Origin: Leptothrix sp. (in: b-proteobacteria)
GTDB lineage: Bacteria; Pseudomonadota; Gammaproteobacteria; Burkholderiales; Burkholderiaceae_C
Assembly: GCA_013822265.1 (NCBI GenBank)
Contig: PNKD01000009.1
Coordinates: 1-63,450, forward strand
Direction: 5' to 3'
DNA length: 63,450 nucleotides
The notes below the pieces were generated by a model. It was given only the letters and a program-made list of their open reading frames with translations, was not told where the DNA came from and did no database searches. Positions 25,679 to 36,037 of the stretch are shown in pieces; within the stretch, counting starts at the first letter, position 1, and each line of letters begins with the position of its first letter. Made by a program: the position numbers and the translations under genes.

Positions 25679-27094
25679 ATGGCCAAGACCGTTGCCGACG
25701 TGATGAAGATGGTGAAGGAGAACGAAGTCAAGTTCGTCGACTTCCGCTTCACCGACACCCGCGGCAAGGAACAGCATGTGTCCGTGCCTGTGTCCGCTTT
25801 CGACGAAGACAAGTTCACCTCGGGCCATGCCTTCGACGGCTCGTCGATCGCCGGCTGGAAGGGCATCGAGGCCTCGGACATGCTGCTCATGCCCGACCCG
25901 TCGACGGCCAACCTCGACCCGTTCTTCGAAGAGCCGACGGTCATCCTGAGCTGCGACGTGCTCGACCCCACCGACGGCAAGCCCTACGAGCGCGACCCGC
26001 GCTCGCTGGCCAAGCGCGCCGAGGCCTACCTCAAGAGCAGCGGCCTGGGCGACGCCGCCTACTTCGGCCCCGAGCCCGAGTTCTTCATCTTCGACCAGGT
26101 GCAGTGGACGAACGACATGTCGGGCTGCTCGTTCAAGATCGGCTCCGAAGAGGCGCCGTGGAACACCGGAGCCAGCTTCGAAGGCGGCAACATGGGCCAC
26201 CGACCGGCGGTCAAGGGCGGCTACTTCCCGGTGCCCCCGGTCGACAGCTTCCAGGACATGCGCAGCGAGATGTGCCTGATCCTCGAGAGCCTGGGCATCC
26301 CGGTCGAGGTGCACCACCACGAAGTGGCGGGCCCGGGCCAGAACGAGCTGGGCACCAAGTTCAGCACGCTCGTGCAGCGCGCCGACTGGTCGCAACTGCA
26401 GAAGTACGTCATCCACAACGTGGCCCACGCCTACGGCAAGACGGCGACCTTCATGCCCAAGCCCGTGGTCGGCGACAACGGCAGCGGCATGCACGTGCAC
26501 CAGAGCGTCTGGAAGGACGGCAAGAACCTGTTCGCCGGCGACGGCTACGCGGGCCTTTCCGAGTTCGCGCTGTACTACATCGGCGGCATCATCAAGCACG
26601 CCCGCGCGCTCAACGCCATCACCAACCCCGGCACCAACAGCTACAAGCGCCTGGTGCCTGGTTTCGAGGCGCCGGTGAAGCTGGCCTACTCGGCGAAGAA
26701 CCGCTCGGCGTCTATCCGCATCCCCTACGTCGCCAGCCCCAAGGGCCGTCGTGTCGAGGCGCGTTTCCCCGATCCCCTGATGAACCCCTACCTGGGCTTC
26801 AGCGCGCTGCTGATGGCCGGCCTGGACGGCGTCGAAAACAAGATTCACCCCGGCGACCCCGCCACCAAGGACCTGTACCACCTGCCGCCGGAAGAAAACG
26901 CGGCCATCCCCACCGTCTGCCACAGCCTCGACCAGGCGCTGGACTACCTGGACAAGGAGCGCGGCTTCCTGACCAAGGGCGGCGTCTTCACCGATTCGTA
27001 CATCGACGCCTACATCGAGCTGAAGATGCAGGAAGTGACGCGCTTCCGCATGGCCACGCACCCGTGCGAGTTCGACATGTACTACTCGCTGTAA
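25679..27094 (+). CDS. glnA: type I glutamine synthetase
   Basis: A 471-residue enzyme that makes glutamine from glutamate, ammonia and ATP. The N-terminal beta-grasp begins [20 protein letters not shown]. Catalytic motifs are [32 protein letters not shown] and the ATP loop [16 protein letters not shown], with [10 protein letters not shown]. Tyr400 in [10 protein letters not shown] is the adenylylation site of the GlnE-regulated dodecameric form. The length equals E. coli GlnA. An intrinsic terminator follows, and ntrB/ntrC lie downstream behind one small gene, so this is the nitrogen-control locus. Confidence 0.98.
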   Translation: MAKTVADVMKMVKENEVKFVDFRFTDTRGKEQHVSVPVSAFDEDKFTSGHAFDGSSIAGWKGIEASDMLLMPDPSTANLDPFFEEPTVILSCDVLDPTDGKPYERDPRSLAKRAEAYLKSSGLGDAAYFGPEPEFFIFDQVQWTNDMSGCSFKIGSEEAPWNTGASFEGGNMGHRPAVKGGYFPVPPVDSFQDMRSEMCLILESLGIPVEVHHHEVAGPGQNELGTKFSTLVQRADWSQLQKYVIHNVAHAYGKTATFMPKPVVGDNGSGMHVHQSVWKDGKNLFAGDGYAGLSEFALYYIGGIIKHARALNAITNPGTNSYKRLVPGFEAPVKLAYSAKNRSASIRIPYVASPKGRRVEARFPDPLMNPYLGFSALLMAGLDGVENKIHPGDPATKDLYHLPPEENAAIPTVCHSLDQALDYLDKERGFLTKGGVFTDSYIDAYIELKMQEVTRFRMATHPCEFDMYYSL

Positions 27095-27118
27095 ACGCCC
27101 CGCGCGTCGGCAGCCAAG

Positions 27119-27140
27119 GCGGGCCTTAGGGCCCGCTTTT
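27119..27140 (+). terminator. intrinsic terminator after glnA
   Basis: A 7-bp perfect stem GCGGGCC / GGCCCGC with a TTAG loop is followed directly by TTTT. It lies 25 bp after the glnA stop codon and separates most glnA transcription from ntrBC. Confidence 0.85.
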
Positions 27141-27213
27141 CATTGGCCGGCGCCGCGGCGCGGCGGCAGCCGGCCGGTTGTCGCGGCCTCGGGCGCTGGG
27201 CGACAATGCCCCC

Positions 27214-27729
27214 ATGATGCTGCCGAACAAGACCCTCGCCCGTGCCGGTGCGCTGGCCCTGCTGCTTGCGCCCGTGGCGGCTGCCTGGGCACAGGACAAG
27301 ACGGTCTACCGCTGCCCCGGCCCGCCCGTGCTCTACACCGATGCGATGACGGCGCAGGAGGCCAAGGACAAGGGCTGCCGGCCCATCGAAGGCGTGCCGG
27401 TAACGGTGGTGCCGGCGCCACCGCGGCCACGTGTCGCGGCGCCGGCCCCCGGGGCGTCGGCCCGCCCCGGCGAAGGCCGCGTCGACCCGGCGGAACAGCG
27501 TGCGCGCGACAGCGATGCCAGGCGCATCCTCGCCGACGAAATGAAGCGCGAGGAAGACCGCCTGGCCGAGATGAAGCGCGAGTTCAACAACGGCGAACCC
27601 GAGCGCCGCGGCGACGAGCGCAACTACGCCAAGTACCTCGAGCGGGTCGCCGAGATGCGCGCCGCCATCCAGCGCAAGGAAGCCGACCTCGCCGCCCTGA
27701 AGCGCGAACTCGCCAAGCTGCCGTCGTGA
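27214..27729 (+). CDS. exported DUF4124-type protein
   Basis: A 171-residue protein. A signal peptide ends AAAWAQ, followed by DKTVYRCPGPPVLYTDAMTAQ, the DUF4124 pattern with a conserved Cys near the mature N-terminus and a second Cys (KGCRPI). A Pro-rich linker leads to a charged helical tail (KREEDRLAEMKREFNNGEPERR and a final KEADLAALKRELAKL). Function is unknown; it is probably periplasmic. A GACAAT -10-like box ends 6 nt before the ATG. It overlaps the ntrB start by GTGA, so it may be co-expressed with ntrBC. Confidence 0.8.
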   Translation: MMLPNKTLARAGALALLLAPVAAAWAQDKTVYRCPGPPVLYTDAMTAQEAKDKGCRPIEGVPVTVVPAPPRPRVAAPAPGASARPGEGRVDPAEQRARDSDARRILADEMKREEDRLAEMKREFNNGEPERRGDERNYAKYLERVAEMRAAIQRKEADLAALKRELAKLPS

Positions 27730-28844
27730 GCGACGAGCGCGACGCCGGCGCGGGCCTGCGCAGCTTCGAGGCCTTCGACCAGCTGGCCACGATGGTCGCG
27801 TTGGTCGGTACCGACGGACGCTGCCTGCAGGTCAATTCGGCGCTCGAGAACACGATGGGTGTGTCGCGGCGCGCGTTGCAGCGCGGCAGTGCGCTCGACT
27901 GGCTTGCCGATTCACAGCAGCTGCGCGAGACGCTGGACCTCGTGGCACGCAACCAGGTCGCCACCAGCCGCTTCGACGCCCTGCTCAGGCGCCAGCCCGC
28001 GGGCAGCACCGACCTGCCGGTGCACGCCATCGTCAACCAGACCGAATGGCCCGACCGCGTGCTCGTCGAACTGATCGAGATCGAGCAGCAGATCCGGCTC
28101 GACCGCGAAGAGCGCACCATGGGTCTGGCGCAGGCCAACAAGGAACTGGTGCGCAACCTCGCGCACGAGATCAAGAACCCGCTGGGCGGCATCCGTGGCG
28201 CGGCGCAGCTGCTGGCGATGGAGGTGACCAGCCGCGAGCTCACCGAGTACACCCAGGTCATCATCCACGAGGCCGACCGCCTGCAGGTGCTGGTCGACCG
28301 CCTGCTCGCGCCGCACCGCCGCCCGCACGTCGTCGCCGACGTCAACATCCACGAGGTCTGCGAGCGCGTGCGCGCGCTGATCATGGCCGAGTTTCCGCGC
28401 GGGCTCGAGGTGCTGCGCGACTACGACACGTCGTTGCCCGAGTTTCGCGGCGACCGCGAGCAGCTCATCCAGGCCGTGCTCAACATCGCGCACAACGCCA
28501 CCCAGGCGCTGTCCACGGGCCCCGCGAGCGGCGATTCGCCCTACACCGGGCGCATCGCGCGCGGCGACGCCATGCTCACCCTGCGCACCCGTGTGGCGCG
28601 CCAGGCCACTTTCGGCCGCCAGCGCTTCCGGCTGGCACTGGAATTGCATATCGAGGACAACGGGCCCGGTGTGCACGAGGACATCCGTGAACGCATCTTC
28701 CAGCCCCTGGTGTCGGGGCGTGAAGGCGGCTCGGGCCTCGGGCTCACGCTGGCGCAGACTTTCGTGCAGCAGCATCAAGGCACGATCGAATGCGAGAGCG
28801 TGCCGGGCCACACGGTGTTCAAGATCCTGATTCCATTGCCTTGA
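27726..28844 (+). CDS. ntrB: nitrogen regulation sensor kinase NtrB
   Basis: A 372-residue soluble kinase (GTG start overlapping the preceding stop). A PAS domain covers about residues 14-120. The H-box NLAHEIKNPLGGIRGAAQLL gives phospho-acceptor H147, and the ATP-binding part has AVLNIAHNATQAL (N-box), IEDNGPGV and GGSGLGLTLAQT. It phosphorylates or dephosphorylates NtrC according to PII status. Its position before ntrC and after glnA matches the common proteobacterial order. Confidence 0.95.
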   Translation: MSDERDAGAGLRSFEAFDQLATMVALVGTDGRCLQVNSALENTMGVSRRALQRGSALDWLADSQQLRETLDLVARNQVATSRFDALLRRQPAGSTDLPVHAIVNQTEWPDRVLVELIEIEQQIRLDREERTMGLAQANKELVRNLAHEIKNPLGGIRGAAQLLAMEVTSRELTEYTQVIIHEADRLQVLVDRLLAPHRRPHVVADVNIHEVCERVRALIMAEFPRGLEVLRDYDTSLPEFRGDREQLIQAVLNIAHNATQALSTGPASGDSPYTGRIARGDAMLTLRTRVARQATFGRQRFRLALELHIEDNGPGVHEDIRERIFQPLVSGREGGSGLGLTLAQTFVQQHQGTIECESVPGHTVFKILIPLP

Positions 28845-28872
28845 AGGGCGCCTTGCGGCGCGGTCCATCCGC

Positions 28873-30345
<1,473 letters not shown>

Positions 30346-30384
30346 GCGCGCCGCGCACCGGCCGCGACCCGGCCCCGTGCCGTT

Positions 30385-30423
30385 TCGGCGTCAGTCATTG
30401 GCGTCAGTCATCGGCGTCAGTCA
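30385..30423 (+). repeat. three tandem 13-bp repeats
   Basis: TCGGCGTCAGTCA occurs three times head to tail (30385-30397, 30398-30410 and 30411-30423); the middle copy differs by one base (TTGG for TCGG). It lies 40 bp after the ntrC stop and about 130 bp before the DapA-like gene. No hairpin forms from the unit, and the rest of the 207-bp gap shows no promoter I can support. Confidence 0.8.
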
Positions 30424-30552
30424 CCCGCTGCGGCCACCATTGCCAGGCCGCCGGCACCGGCAGCCCGGCTGCGACAATCGGCGCTGCACCGGCAGCGGGC
30501 CCGCTCGACATCGCTCAAGCCCGGGCCGCGTGCACCGAAGCAGGAGCCCGAA

Positions 30553-31488
30553 GTGAACCGACTGCAAGCCACTGCCACCGGCGTCTTCCTGATCACGGTG
30601 ACACCCTTCACCGACAGCGGCGCGCTGGACCTGGCCAGCACCGACCGTTTGGTCGACTTCTGCCTGGCGCAGGGGGTGAGCGGCCTCACCGTGCTGGGCA
30701 TCATGGGCGAGGCGCCCAAGCTCTCGGCCGCCGAGTCGCGCCAGTTCGTCAGGCAGGTGCTGGCGCGCGTCGCGGGCCGCGTGCCGGTGGTGGTGGGTGC
30801 TTCGGCCCCCGGCTTCGCGGCGATGGGCGAGTTCAGCGCCGACGTGATGGCGCTGGGGGCCTCGGGCGTGATGGTGGCGCCGCCGCCCAGCCTGCGCACC
30901 GACGACCGGATCATCGGCCACTTCGCCATGGTGCAGGAGACGCTGGGCGCCGACGTGCCCTGGGTGCTGCAAGACCACCCGGTGGCCACCGGCGTGCAGA
31001 TGACCGCCCCGGTGATCCTGCGCATCCTGCGTGACGCGCCGGGCTGCGTGATGCTCAAGCACGAAGACTGCCCCGGGCTGGCCAAGCTGTCGGCGCTGCG
31101 CGGCGCCAGCGAGCGCGGTGAAGTCAGGCGCGTGGCCATCCTCACCGGCAACGGCGGCGGCCTGTTCCTGCCCGAAGAGCTGGCGCGCGGCGCCGACGGT
31201 GCCATGACCGGCTTCGCCTACCCCGAGATGATGGTCGGCGTGTGCCGCGCGCATGCCGCCGGCGACCGCGGGCGCGCACACGACCTCTTCGACGCCTACC
31301 TGCCGCTGGCGCGCTACGAGCAGCAGCCCGGCATCGGCCTGGCGGTGCGCAAGCACATCCTGGCCGAGCGCGGCGTCATTGCGTCCGCCTTCGTGCGCCG
31401 GCCCGGGCCGCGGCTGTCGGCGGCCGACATCGCCGACATCGACTGGCTGACTCGTCGCCAGCAGCGCCGCCTGGCCGAGATCGGCTGA
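30553..31488 (+). CDS. DapA/DHDPS-family aldolase-like protein
   Basis: A 311-residue TIM-barrel protein. ATGVFLITVTPFTDSGALD and TVLGIMGEAPKLSAAE are family blocks, and VMLKHEDCPG supplies the Schiff-base Lys at 169. The usual YNxP tyrosine motif is replaced by LQDHPVATG (Q140), so this is not dihydrodipicolinate synthase itself. Other family members act on keto-acids such as ketodeoxygluconate or aromatic-pathway pyruvate adducts. GTG start with AGGAG upstream. An RraA/HMG-aldolase-like gene follows 32 nt later; together they suggest a small catabolic operon with pyruvate chemistry (inference). Confidence 0.83.
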   Translation: MNRLQATATGVFLITVTPFTDSGALDLASTDRLVDFCLAQGVSGLTVLGIMGEAPKLSAAESRQFVRQVLARVAGRVPVVVGASAPGFAAMGEFSADVMALGASGVMVAPPPSLRTDDRIIGHFAMVQETLGADVPWVLQDHPVATGVQMTAPVILRILRDAPGCVMLKHEDCPGLAKLSALRGASERGEVRRVAILTGNGGGLFLPEELARGADGAMTGFAYPEMMVGVCRAHAAGDRGRAHDLFDAYLPLARYEQQPGIGLAVRKHILAERGVIASAFVRRPGPRLSAADIADIDWLTRRQQRRLAEIG

Positions 31489-31520
31489 GCACCCGACCGG
31501 CCCGACCCCCGGAGGCTCGC

Positions 31521-32258
31521 ATGCCCACCGCCGCACCATCGCCCCTGGACGCCCAGGCCATCGCCGTCCTGTCGCAGGTCACCACGGCCACGCTGACCAC
31601 CATCCTGCTCAAGAAGGGCCTGCGCAACGTCTGGCTGCGCGGCACGCGGCCGCTGCGGCCGGGGCAGCCGCGCCGGGTCGGCCGGGCCTTCACGCTGCGC
31701 TTCGTGCCGGCCCGCGAGGACCTCGCCACGCCCGAGTCGTGGGCCTCGCCGGTCTCCACCCGCGCCGCCATCGAGGCCATGCCCGCCGGCTGCATTGCGG
31801 TGGTCGATGCCATGGGCGTGGCCGACGCCGGCATCTTCGGCGACATCCTGTGCGCGCGCATGGCGCGGCGCGGCGTGGCCGCGCTGGTCACCGACGGCGT
31901 GGTGCGCGACGTCGCCGGCGTGCGGGGTACCGGGCTGCCCGTCTGGTGCAGCGGCGCCGCGGCGCCGCCCTCGGTGGCCGGCCTGACCTTCGTGGCCTGG
32001 CAGCAGCCCATAGGCTGCGGCGGCGTGGCCGTCTTCCCCGACGACGTGCTGGTGGTGGACGACGACGGCGCGGTGGTCATCCCCGCCGCGCTGCTCGATG
32101 AGATGCTGGTGCTGGCCCCCGAGCAGGAACGGCTCGAGGCCTGGATCATGTGCGAGGTCGAAAGGGGCGCGGCGCTGCCGGGGCTGTACCCGCCCAACGC
32201 CGAGCACAAGGCGCGCTACCGGGCCGAAACGGCCGCCAGCCAGCCGCCGCTGCCGTGA
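31521..32258 (+). CDS. RraA-like / HMG aldolase-family protein
   Basis: A 245-residue protein with VVDAMGVADAGIFGDILCARM and ALVTDGVVRDVAGVRGTGLPVW, the metal- and substrate-binding core shared by RraA and 4-hydroxy-4-methyl-2-oxoglutarate aldolases. The R-D pair of the aldolase active site is present in VVRDV, which favours an aldolase/decarboxylase rather than an RNase E regulator. GGAGG lies 6 nt before the ATG at 31521. Its pairing with the DapA-like gene supports a role in oxo-acid catabolism. Confidence 0.82.
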   Translation: MPTAAPSPLDAQAIAVLSQVTTATLTTILLKKGLRNVWLRGTRPLRPGQPRRVGRAFTLRFVPAREDLATPESWASPVSTRAAIEAMPAGCIAVVDAMGVADAGIFGDILCARMARRGVAALVTDGVVRDVAGVRGTGLPVWCSGAAAPPSVAGLTFVAWQQPIGCGGVAVFPDDVLVVDDDGAVVIPAALLDEMLVLAPEQERLEAWIMCEVERGAALPGLYPPNAEHKARYRAETAASQPPLP

Positions 32259-32268
32259 CGCTGGGCGC

Positions 32269-33066
32269 TCAGCCCGCCGCCGGGCCGGCGCCCAGCGTCA
32301 CGATCACCGGCGCATGGTCGCTGGGGCGTTCGTTCTTGCGCATCGGCTTGTCGATGACGCAGGCCTGCACACGCGGCTGCAGCGCCGCGCTGACCAGGAT
32401 GTGGTCGATGCGCAGGCCCTGGTTCCTGCGGAACGCCAGGTTGCGGTAGTCCCACCAGCTCCAGCTCTTGGGCGGCTGCTCGAAGAGGCGGAAGGCGTCG
32501 ACGAGGCCGAGCGCCAGCAGGCGCTGGAACTGCGCGCGCTCTTCGGGCGTGCAGTGGATCTGCCCGGCCCAGGCCACCGGGTCGTAGACATCGCGGTCTT
32601 CGGGTGCGACGTTGAAGTCGCCCATCAGCACCAGCTGCGGGTGGTGCGCGAGTTCGTCGCGCACCCAGTCGTGCAGCGCGTCCTGCCAGCGCATCTTGTA
32701 GACGAACTTGTCGCTGTCGGGCGCCTGGCCGTTGGGGAAGTAGGCACCGATGACGCGCACTCCGTCCACCGTGCCGGCGATGACGCGCGCCTGGCCGTCG
32801 TCGAAGCCGGGGATGTTCTTCACCGCGTCGGTGGCTGCGCCGCGGCTGAGCAGCGCGACGCCGTTATAGGTCTTCTGGCCGTGGAAGACCACGCGGTAGC
32901 CCGCGGCCTCGATCTCGGCCTGTGGAAACTTCTCGTCGACGAGCTTGGTCTCCTGCAGCACCACCGCGTCCACCGGGCTGCCGGTGGCCGCCTGCGCGGC
33001 CAGCCAGTCGAGCAGCTGCGGCAGGCGCACGGCCAGGGAGTTGACGTTCCAGGTGGCGAGTTTCAT
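32269..33066 (-). CDS. xth: exodeoxyribonuclease III
   Basis: A 265-residue Mg-dependent AP endonuclease/3'-exonuclease. Motifs are LATWNVNSL, VLQETKL (catalytic Glu), GAYFPNG, LMGDFNVAPEDRD (Asp/Asn pair), WSWWDYR and the terminal RIDHILVS and PSDHAPV (catalytic Asp-His). It acts in base-excision repair. The ATG at 33066 begins MKLATWNVNSL, matching XthA; the 18-codon extension in frame upstream is rejected. It lies 72 nt beyond the hybrid kinase gene on the same strand, and converges on the RraA-like gene with 10 bp between them. Confidence 0.95.
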   Translation of the reverse strand: MKLATWNVNSLAVRLPQLLDWLAAQAATGSPVDAVVLQETKLVDEKFPQAEIEAAGYRVVFHGQKTYNGVALLSRGAATDAVKNIPGFDDGQARVIAGTVDGVRVIGAYFPNGQAPDSDKFVYKMRWQDALHDWVRDELAHHPQLVLMGDFNVAPEDRDVYDPVAWAGQIHCTPEERAQFQRLLALGLVDAFRLFEQPPKSWSWWDYRNLAFRRNQGLRIDHILVSAALQPRVQACVIDKPMRKNERPSDHAPVIVTLGAGPAAG

Positions 33067-33138
33067 GGGGGGTGTGCGTTGGAGAGGGCGGGCCAGGCCG
33101 GCCGCCTGCATCGGCGACACGATACCTCGCGGCCGGCA

Positions 33139-35523
33139 TCACTCGCCACGAGGTTCAGGCGCTGCCGCGCTCTGCGGCCCCAGCAGCCCGTCCACCACCG
33201 CCAGCAGGCGCACGAGGTCCAGCGGCTTGGTCACGTAGTCGGCAAAGCCGGCGCGGCGCGCATCGTCGAGGTCGCTGTGCATCGCGTTGGCGCTCACGGC
33301 CACCACCGGCAAGTGCCGCGTGGCCGCTTCTGCGCGCAGCCGGCGCAGCACTTCGAAGCCGTCGATGCCGGGCAACTGGATGTCCAGCAGCACGAGGTCG
33401 GGCGGGTTCTCGGTGGCCATGGCCAGCCCCTCCTCGGGCAGGCCCGCGATGCGCAGCGCCAGCCCCGGGCGCTGCGCCAGCATGCCTTCCATCAGCACCT
33501 GGTTGACGACGTTGTCCTCGATGTAGAGCACCGTCTTGGCCGGCGGCGCCGAAGCGGGGTCAGGCGCAGTGCCGGCGCCGCCCGGCGCCTTCAGTGCGGC
33601 GCCGGGGGCTTCCGCGCAGCGCAGCTGCACCCAGAACGTGCTGCCCTGGCCAGGCTCGCTGCGCACGCCTATCGAGCCCTGCATCAGTTCGACGAGCCAC
33701 TTGCTGAGCGCCAGCCCGATGCCCGCGCCTTCGATGTCGGTGCGGTCGGCGTCCAGCCGCTCGAAGGCCTGGAACAGGCGCGACTGATGCGCCGCGCTGA
33801 TGCCGGGGCCGCTGTCGTGCACCTCGAGCTTCACGGTGGCGCCTTCAGCGTCACCCGACCACGCGAGCTCGACGCGCCCGGCCGGCCGGTTGTACTTGAC
33901 GGCGTTGGACAGCAGGTTCAGCAGCACCTGGCGCAGGCGCGTCGGGTCGGCGCTCACGTGGCACACGCCAAGCGGCGGCGGGCGGATGCGCAGCGAGATG
34001 CCGCGCGCGTCGGCCGCGGCGCGAACCAGCGGCAGGCAGTCGTCGACCAGCGCCTGGAGTTCCACCGCGCCGAGCTGGAGCTGCACTGCGCCGACCTCGA
34101 TGCGCGCGAGGTCGAGCACGTCGTTGATCAGGCTGAGCAGGTGCCGGCCGCCAAGCAGCATTTCGTTCACGCGCGCATGCTGGCGTGGGCTCAGCGGCTC
34201 GTCGGTGTCGGCCTGCAGCAGCTGCGCGAATCCCAGCACGGCGTTCAGCGGCGTGCGCAGTTCGTGCGACATGCGTGACAGGAACTCGCACTTGGCGCGG
34301 TTGGCGCGTTCGGCCTCGTCCTTGGCGGCGCCCAGCGCGGCCTCGTGGGCCTTGCGCTCGGTGATGTCCCAGCCGTAGACGATGTAGCCCTGGAAGCTGC
34401 CGTCGTCGGCCAGCCGCGGAATGCCCTTGTCGGCGATCCAGCGCAGGCTGCCGTCGGCGTTGCGCAGCCTGTACTCCACCTCGTAGGCCGCCCGCAGCGG
34501 CGCGGCGGTGCGGTAGGCGGCGCGGCAGGCTTCGAGGTCTTCGGCGACGATGCGCTCGGGCCAGGCGCAGGCCAGTTCTTCTTCCAGCGTGCGGCCGGTG
34601 TGCTGCAGCCAGCGCTGGTTGAACCAGGCCGGCCTGTGGTCGGGGCCCGACAACCAGATCAGCGCCGGCGCCGCATCGGCCAGCGTGCGAAAGCGCCGCT
34701 CGCTCTCGGTCAGGGTGCGCTGTGCCAGCACGCTGGCGGTCACGTCGCTGTAGGTGCGCACGACGCTGCCATCGTCGCAGTGGCTGGTGCGCACCTCGAG
34801 CACGACGCCGTCGCGGCGCGTGTGCTGGTACAGCGGCGGGCGTTCGAGCCCGCTGAAGGCGCCGACCTCGATGAGCCCATGCTCGGCCTGGTGGCGCGAC
34901 AGCTCGGCCAGCGTGGGGTGGCTGTGCAAGACGGCTTCGGTGAGCTGCAGCAGCTCGAGCGCGCGGAGGTTCCAGGCCGTGATGCGGCCGCCGGCATCGA
35001 TCGTCAGCACGCCCAGCGGCAGGCTTTGCAGCGTGGCCTCGAGTACACCCGACTTCTGCGCCAGCAGCTCGGTGGTCTGGCGCAGCCGTGCCTCGGTGCG
35101 CAGGCGCTCGGTAACCTCGGCGTAGAGCATCACGAAGCCGCCGCCCGGCCGAAGCGTGCGCCGCAACTCGATGCTGCGGCCGTTGGGCCGCGTGCGCTGC
35201 GTGACCGAAGGCGTCCCGGCACACAGCTGGGCCAGCCGCCGTGCCGCTTCGGCCTCGGCATCGCCGGGGCCGAATTCGCCCAGGCGTGCCATGGCCAGCA
35301 GCAGCTCGCCCAGCGGCGCGCCAGCCACCGCCAGTTCGGGCGGCAGGCCGGTGAAGTCGAGGAATCGCTGGTTCCAGACCTGCAGCCGCCAATCGGCGTC
35401 GAAGACGCTGATGCCCTCGCCGGTCTGGTCGAAGAACAGCTGCAGCAGCTCGCCGCTGCGCGCGCGGCCCCCCGGCTCGTGCTGGGCGGTGTCGGTACCG
35501 GGCTCGTCTGGGTCAGCGGGCAC
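33139..35523 (-). CDS. hybrid sensor histidine kinase with three PAS domains and C-terminal receiver
   Basis: A 794-residue protein without a membrane segment. Three PAS-type domains cover about 25-140, 165-275 and 285-400 (third ends YIVYGWDITERKAHEAAL). HisKA follows (RMSHELRTPLNAVLGFAQLL, H420), then HATPase with LLSNAVKYNR, DSGPGI and GAGIGLALSKW, and a receiver with LYIEDNVVNQ and LLDIQLPGIDGF carrying the acceptor Asp. Soluble PAS sensing suggests an internal redox or small-molecule cue. It starts at GTG 35523 inside the end of folA (11-nt overlap), an odd partner for folate genes. No response regulator with an output domain is adjacent. Confidence 0.88.
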   Translation of the reverse strand: MPADPDEPGTDTAQHEPGGRARSGELLQLFFDQTGEGISVFDADWRLQVWNQRFLDFTGLPPELAVAGAPLGELLLAMARLGEFGPGDAEAEAARRLAQLCAGTPSVTQRTRPNGRSIELRRTLRPGGGFVMLYAEVTERLRTEARLRQTTELLAQKSGVLEATLQSLPLGVLTIDAGGRITAWNLRALELLQLTEAVLHSHPTLAELSRHQAEHGLIEVGAFSGLERPPLYQHTRRDGVVLEVRTSHCDDGSVVRTYSDVTASVLAQRTLTESERRFRTLADAAPALIWLSGPDHRPAWFNQRWLQHTGRTLEEELACAWPERIVAEDLEACRAAYRTAAPLRAAYEVEYRLRNADGSLRWIADKGIPRLADDGSFQGYIVYGWDITERKAHEAALGAAKDEAERANRAKCEFLSRMSHELRTPLNAVLGFAQLLQADTDEPLSPRQHARVNEMLLGGRHLLSLINDVLDLARIEVGAVQLQLGAVELQALVDDCLPLVRAAADARGISLRIRPPPLGVCHVSADPTRLRQVLLNLLSNAVKYNRPAGRVELAWSGDAEGATVKLEVHDSGPGISAAHQSRLFQAFERLDADRTDIEGAGIGLALSKWLVELMQGSIGVRSEPGQGSTFWVQLRCAEAPGAALKAPGGAGTAPDPASAPPAKTVLYIEDNVVNQVLMEGMLAQRPGLALRIAGLPEEGLAMATENPPDLVLLDIQLPGIDGFEVLRRLRAEAATRHLPVVAVSANAMHSDLDDARRAGFADYVTKPLDLVRLLAVVDGLLGPQSAAAPEPRGE

Positions 35524-36013
35524 GGCGGTAGGTCACGAAGGCAAAGCCGAACGGCCTGGCAGGCACGGCGCCGTGCACCTCACGCGCAGCCTCGCGGAAG
35601 ACGGTGGCGTCGACGGGCGGGAAGCGCACATCGCCTTCGAAATCGGCCGCGATCTCGGTCAGCAGCAGCGTGTCGGCGTGGGGCAGCGCGGCGGCGTAGA
35701 GCTCGGCGCCGCCGATCACGAACACGCGCTCGGCCGCGGCCGTGGCGGCCAGCGCGGCCTCGAGCGAGGGCATGGCTTCGGCGCCGGCGGCGTGCCAGGT
35801 GGGGTCGCGCGTGAGCACGAGGTTGCGCCGGCCCGGCAGCGGGCGAAAGCGCGGCGGCAGCGACTCCCAGGTGCGGCGGCCCATCAGCACGGGGTGACCA
35901 CGCGTCACCTCGCGGAAGTGGGCCATGTCCTCGGGCAGGTGCCAAGGCAGGGTGTTGCCGCGGCCGATGACGCGGCCGTTGGACATCGCCGCGATCAGCA
36001 CCAGCTCGCTCAT
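35513..36013 (-). CDS. folA: dihydrofolate reductase
   Basis: A 166-residue enzyme reducing dihydrofolate with NADPH. Motifs are LIAAMSNGRVIGRGNTLPWHLPEDMAHF (start, catalytic Asp after the Leu-Pro), VLMGRRTWESLP (NADPH and substrate), RNLVLTRD and VFVIGGAELYAAALPHADTLLLTEI. It regenerates tetrahydrofolate used by the thyA product immediately upstream (24-nt gap). Confidence 0.95.
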   Translation of the reverse strand: MSELVLIAAMSNGRVIGRGNTLPWHLPEDMAHFREVTRGHPVLMGRRTWESLPPRFRPLPGRRNLVLTRDPTWHAAGAEAMPSLEAALAATAAAERVFVIGGAELYAAALPHADTLLLTEIAADFEGDVRFPPVDATVFREAAREVHGAVPARPFGFAFVTYRRAR

Positions 36014-36037
36014 GACCAGCGGACCAGCGCCCTGTGC

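Noticed and set aside
30385-30423. CRISPR array
   Set aside because: The three 13-bp units are directly adjacent with no spacers, and no cas genes are present.
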